The notes beneath the pieces are model-generated. The model did no database searches. It saw only the letters and a program-made list of their open reading frames with translations, and had not been told where the DNA came from. 8,199 bases of DNA, from contig JACMLA010000643.1 in assembly GCA_014379815.1 (NCBI GenBank), forward strand, positions 1 to 8,199, in the 5' to 3' direction. Below, in pieces: positions 7,435-8,199 of the stretch. The stretch comes from Bryobacteraceae bacterium (GTDB taxonomy: Bacteria > Acidobacteriota > Terriglobia > Bryobacterales > Bryobacteraceae). Positions within the stretch are counted from its first letter, which is position 1. Each line of letters begins with the position of its first letter. The position numbers and the translations under genes were made by a program.

Positions 7435-7963
7435 CGAGCCGCACTTGCGCCTGGCGCTGGCGGAGTTCGTCATCCCGTTTATCGAGTGCTACTAAAGCAA
7501 TGGAGATCCGCTTTACCGTTTCCTCTTCCAGATCGGGATTGCCGCCATCCAGAGGAAGCTTCGCCATACTCAGGTGCACCAGTTCGTGGACTACAGACAG
7601 CTCTGTATCACGCACGACTTCACTTCTCGGCAAATTCGAGTCTACCGGATTCAGTACCTTGATCGTTGCGGTTCGCTTCGGAAGCGACCAGTGGATGTTG
7701 GCAACCGTACCTTTTTGCAGATCTTTGGACCGGACGATACGAGCTTCAATTTTCCACTCGTCCAACCCCAGCCGGTGTTGCCACGAGCTGAGCCAGCCAT
7801 AAACAGTCGTATCCGTGATCAGCGGACCATCCTGCAATCCGGTCACTGGCGACGAAGCGGTCGTAGTCCGCGACGCGGCGTTCTTCGCCACGGGCGGGGG
7901 AGCTTCCGGATACACTGCCACTGCTGTCGCCAGCAGGCAGGCAAGCAGACCTGCGACCTTCAT
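7418..7963 (-). CDS. Exported putative zinc metallopeptidase (HExxH, small)
   Basis: A 181-residue protein with a Sec signal peptide (MKVAGLLACLLATAVA, likely cleavage near 16). C9 lies in an LLAC context but too near the start for a normal lipobox. A low-complexity Pro/Ala/Thr linker runs to about 45. The core has LSSWQHRLGLDEWKIEARI (58-76), KRTATIKVLNP (96-106) and SVVHELVHLSMAKL (123-136), with the zinc-binding motif HELVH at 126-130 and acidic residues at 146-148 (EEE) as candidate third ligand 16 or more residues later. The arrangement 'W..i......ATI.......vHElvHl...E..v' resembles small metallopeptidase-like proteins known from phages and bacteria; I recall the pattern and could not confirm the family. 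The C-terminal tail (160-181) is charged and likely helical. The ATG at 7963 has no Shine-Dalgarno sequence and no other plausible start lies upstream in frame. It is probably periplasmic. Coding call is fairly sure; activity and substrate are inferred. Confidence -1.
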   Translation of the reverse strand: MKVAGLLACLLATAVAVYPEAPPPVAKNAASRTTTASSPVTGLQDGPLITDTTVYGWLSSWQHRLGLDEWKIEARIVRSKDLQKGTVANIHWSLPKRTATIKVLNPVDSNLPRSEVVRDTELSVVHELVHLSMAKLPLDGGNPDLEEETVKRISIALVALDKRDDELRQRQAQVRLAKASE

Positions 7964-8053
7964 ATATTGATGTTTACCGAACAGAGTACCAAATCCAAGC
8001 CCACGTTTGCGGGTAAGGTCTGACTCTTAGCAGGTAGGGAGGCTTTCGAAAAT

Positions 8054-8079
8054 AGGGTGTAACAGGGTGTAAACAGGGG
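8054..8079. repeat. Short tandem repeat, about 2.5 copies of AGGGTGTAAC
   Basis: AGGGTGTAAC (8054-8063) is followed at once by AGGGTGTAAAC (8064-8074) and then a partial AGGGG (8075-8079). The unit is about one helical turn, so the copies face the same side of the DNA. It lies in the gene-free stretch 7964-8093, 91 or more bases upstream of the HExxH gene start. It could be a binding site array or simple slippage; nothing decides between them. Confidence -1.
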
Positions 8080-8093
8080 AGCGTGCCGGCGAG

Positions 8094-8199
8094 CTAAACG
8101 CTTCGGTCCATCCGCTCCGCCCAGCGAAGAAAATTGAGAAGTTCACGCCGGTTTTTCCACGTGAATTGCCAGAACTCAGCGAAACCGATCTGATCAGCA
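8094..8199 (-). CDS. C-terminal end of an unidentified protein (partial, enters from the right edge)
   Basis: On the minus strand a frame is open from the edge (first full codon 8198-8196) to a TAG at 8094-8096, giving 34 residues that include GFAEFWQFTW, KNRRELLNFLRWAERM and a final DRSV. The charged, Trp- and Leu-rich amphipathic character and the codon choice look coding, and the direction agrees with the gene downstream. A second minus-strand frame is also open across the edge down to about 8028, but its Ser/Pro-rich translation looks non-coding. The product cannot be identified from so little sequence. Confidence -1.
   Translation of the reverse strand, partial: ADQIGFAEFWQFTWKNRRELLNFLRWAERMDRSV

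Noticed and set aside
8054..8079. Short repeat as a CRISPR remnant
   Set aside because: Copies abut with no spacers, the unit is only about 10 bp, and no cas gene is present.

Overview
The window looks like a piece of chromosome from an Acidobacteriota bacterium (class Terriglobia or a Solibacter/Bryobacter-like group). This is an inference from the gene mix: an exported protein built of carboxypeptidase-regulatory-like beta-sandwich repeats, a Uma2-family nuclease, an orphan secretin with a TPR-like N-terminus, and frequent starts without a Shine-Dalgarno sequence, all at moderate GC. No mobile element, prophage, CRISPR array or rRNA is visible.

Layout from left to right. Bases 1-971 (minus) hold the N-terminal 323 residues of a secreted repeat protein whose C-terminus lies off the left edge; it has a good RBS and a plausible sigma70-type promoter. 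Bases 972-1240 carry no gene but contain a 15-bp perfect palindrome. A Uma2-family PD-(D/E)XK protein (1241-1813, minus) follows and begins only 9 bases after a tRNA-Cys(GCA) gene with encoded CCA (1823-1897, minus); the two are probably read from one tRNA promoter. On the plus strand come aconitase AcnA (1980-4712), a secretin-like outer-membrane protein (4756-6342) and a stand-alone SIS-domain sugar-phosphate enzyme (6370-7434). Their gaps are 43 and 27 bases, so co-transcription is possible. Convergent to these is a small exported HExxH putative metallopeptidase (7418-7963, minus), whose 3' end overlaps the SIS gene by 17 bp. Bases 7964-8093 carry no gene but hold a short tandem repeat. The right edge shows what is probably the last 34 codons of another minus-strand gene.

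The genes do not form one obvious pathway. AcnA is central metabolism (TCA/glyoxylate), the SIS enzyme is probably amino-sugar phosphate catabolism or interconversion, and three products (repeat protein, secretin, HExxH protein) carry export signals. I see ordinary chromosomal genes with a few odd arrangements. I do not see a convincing undescribed multi-gene system.
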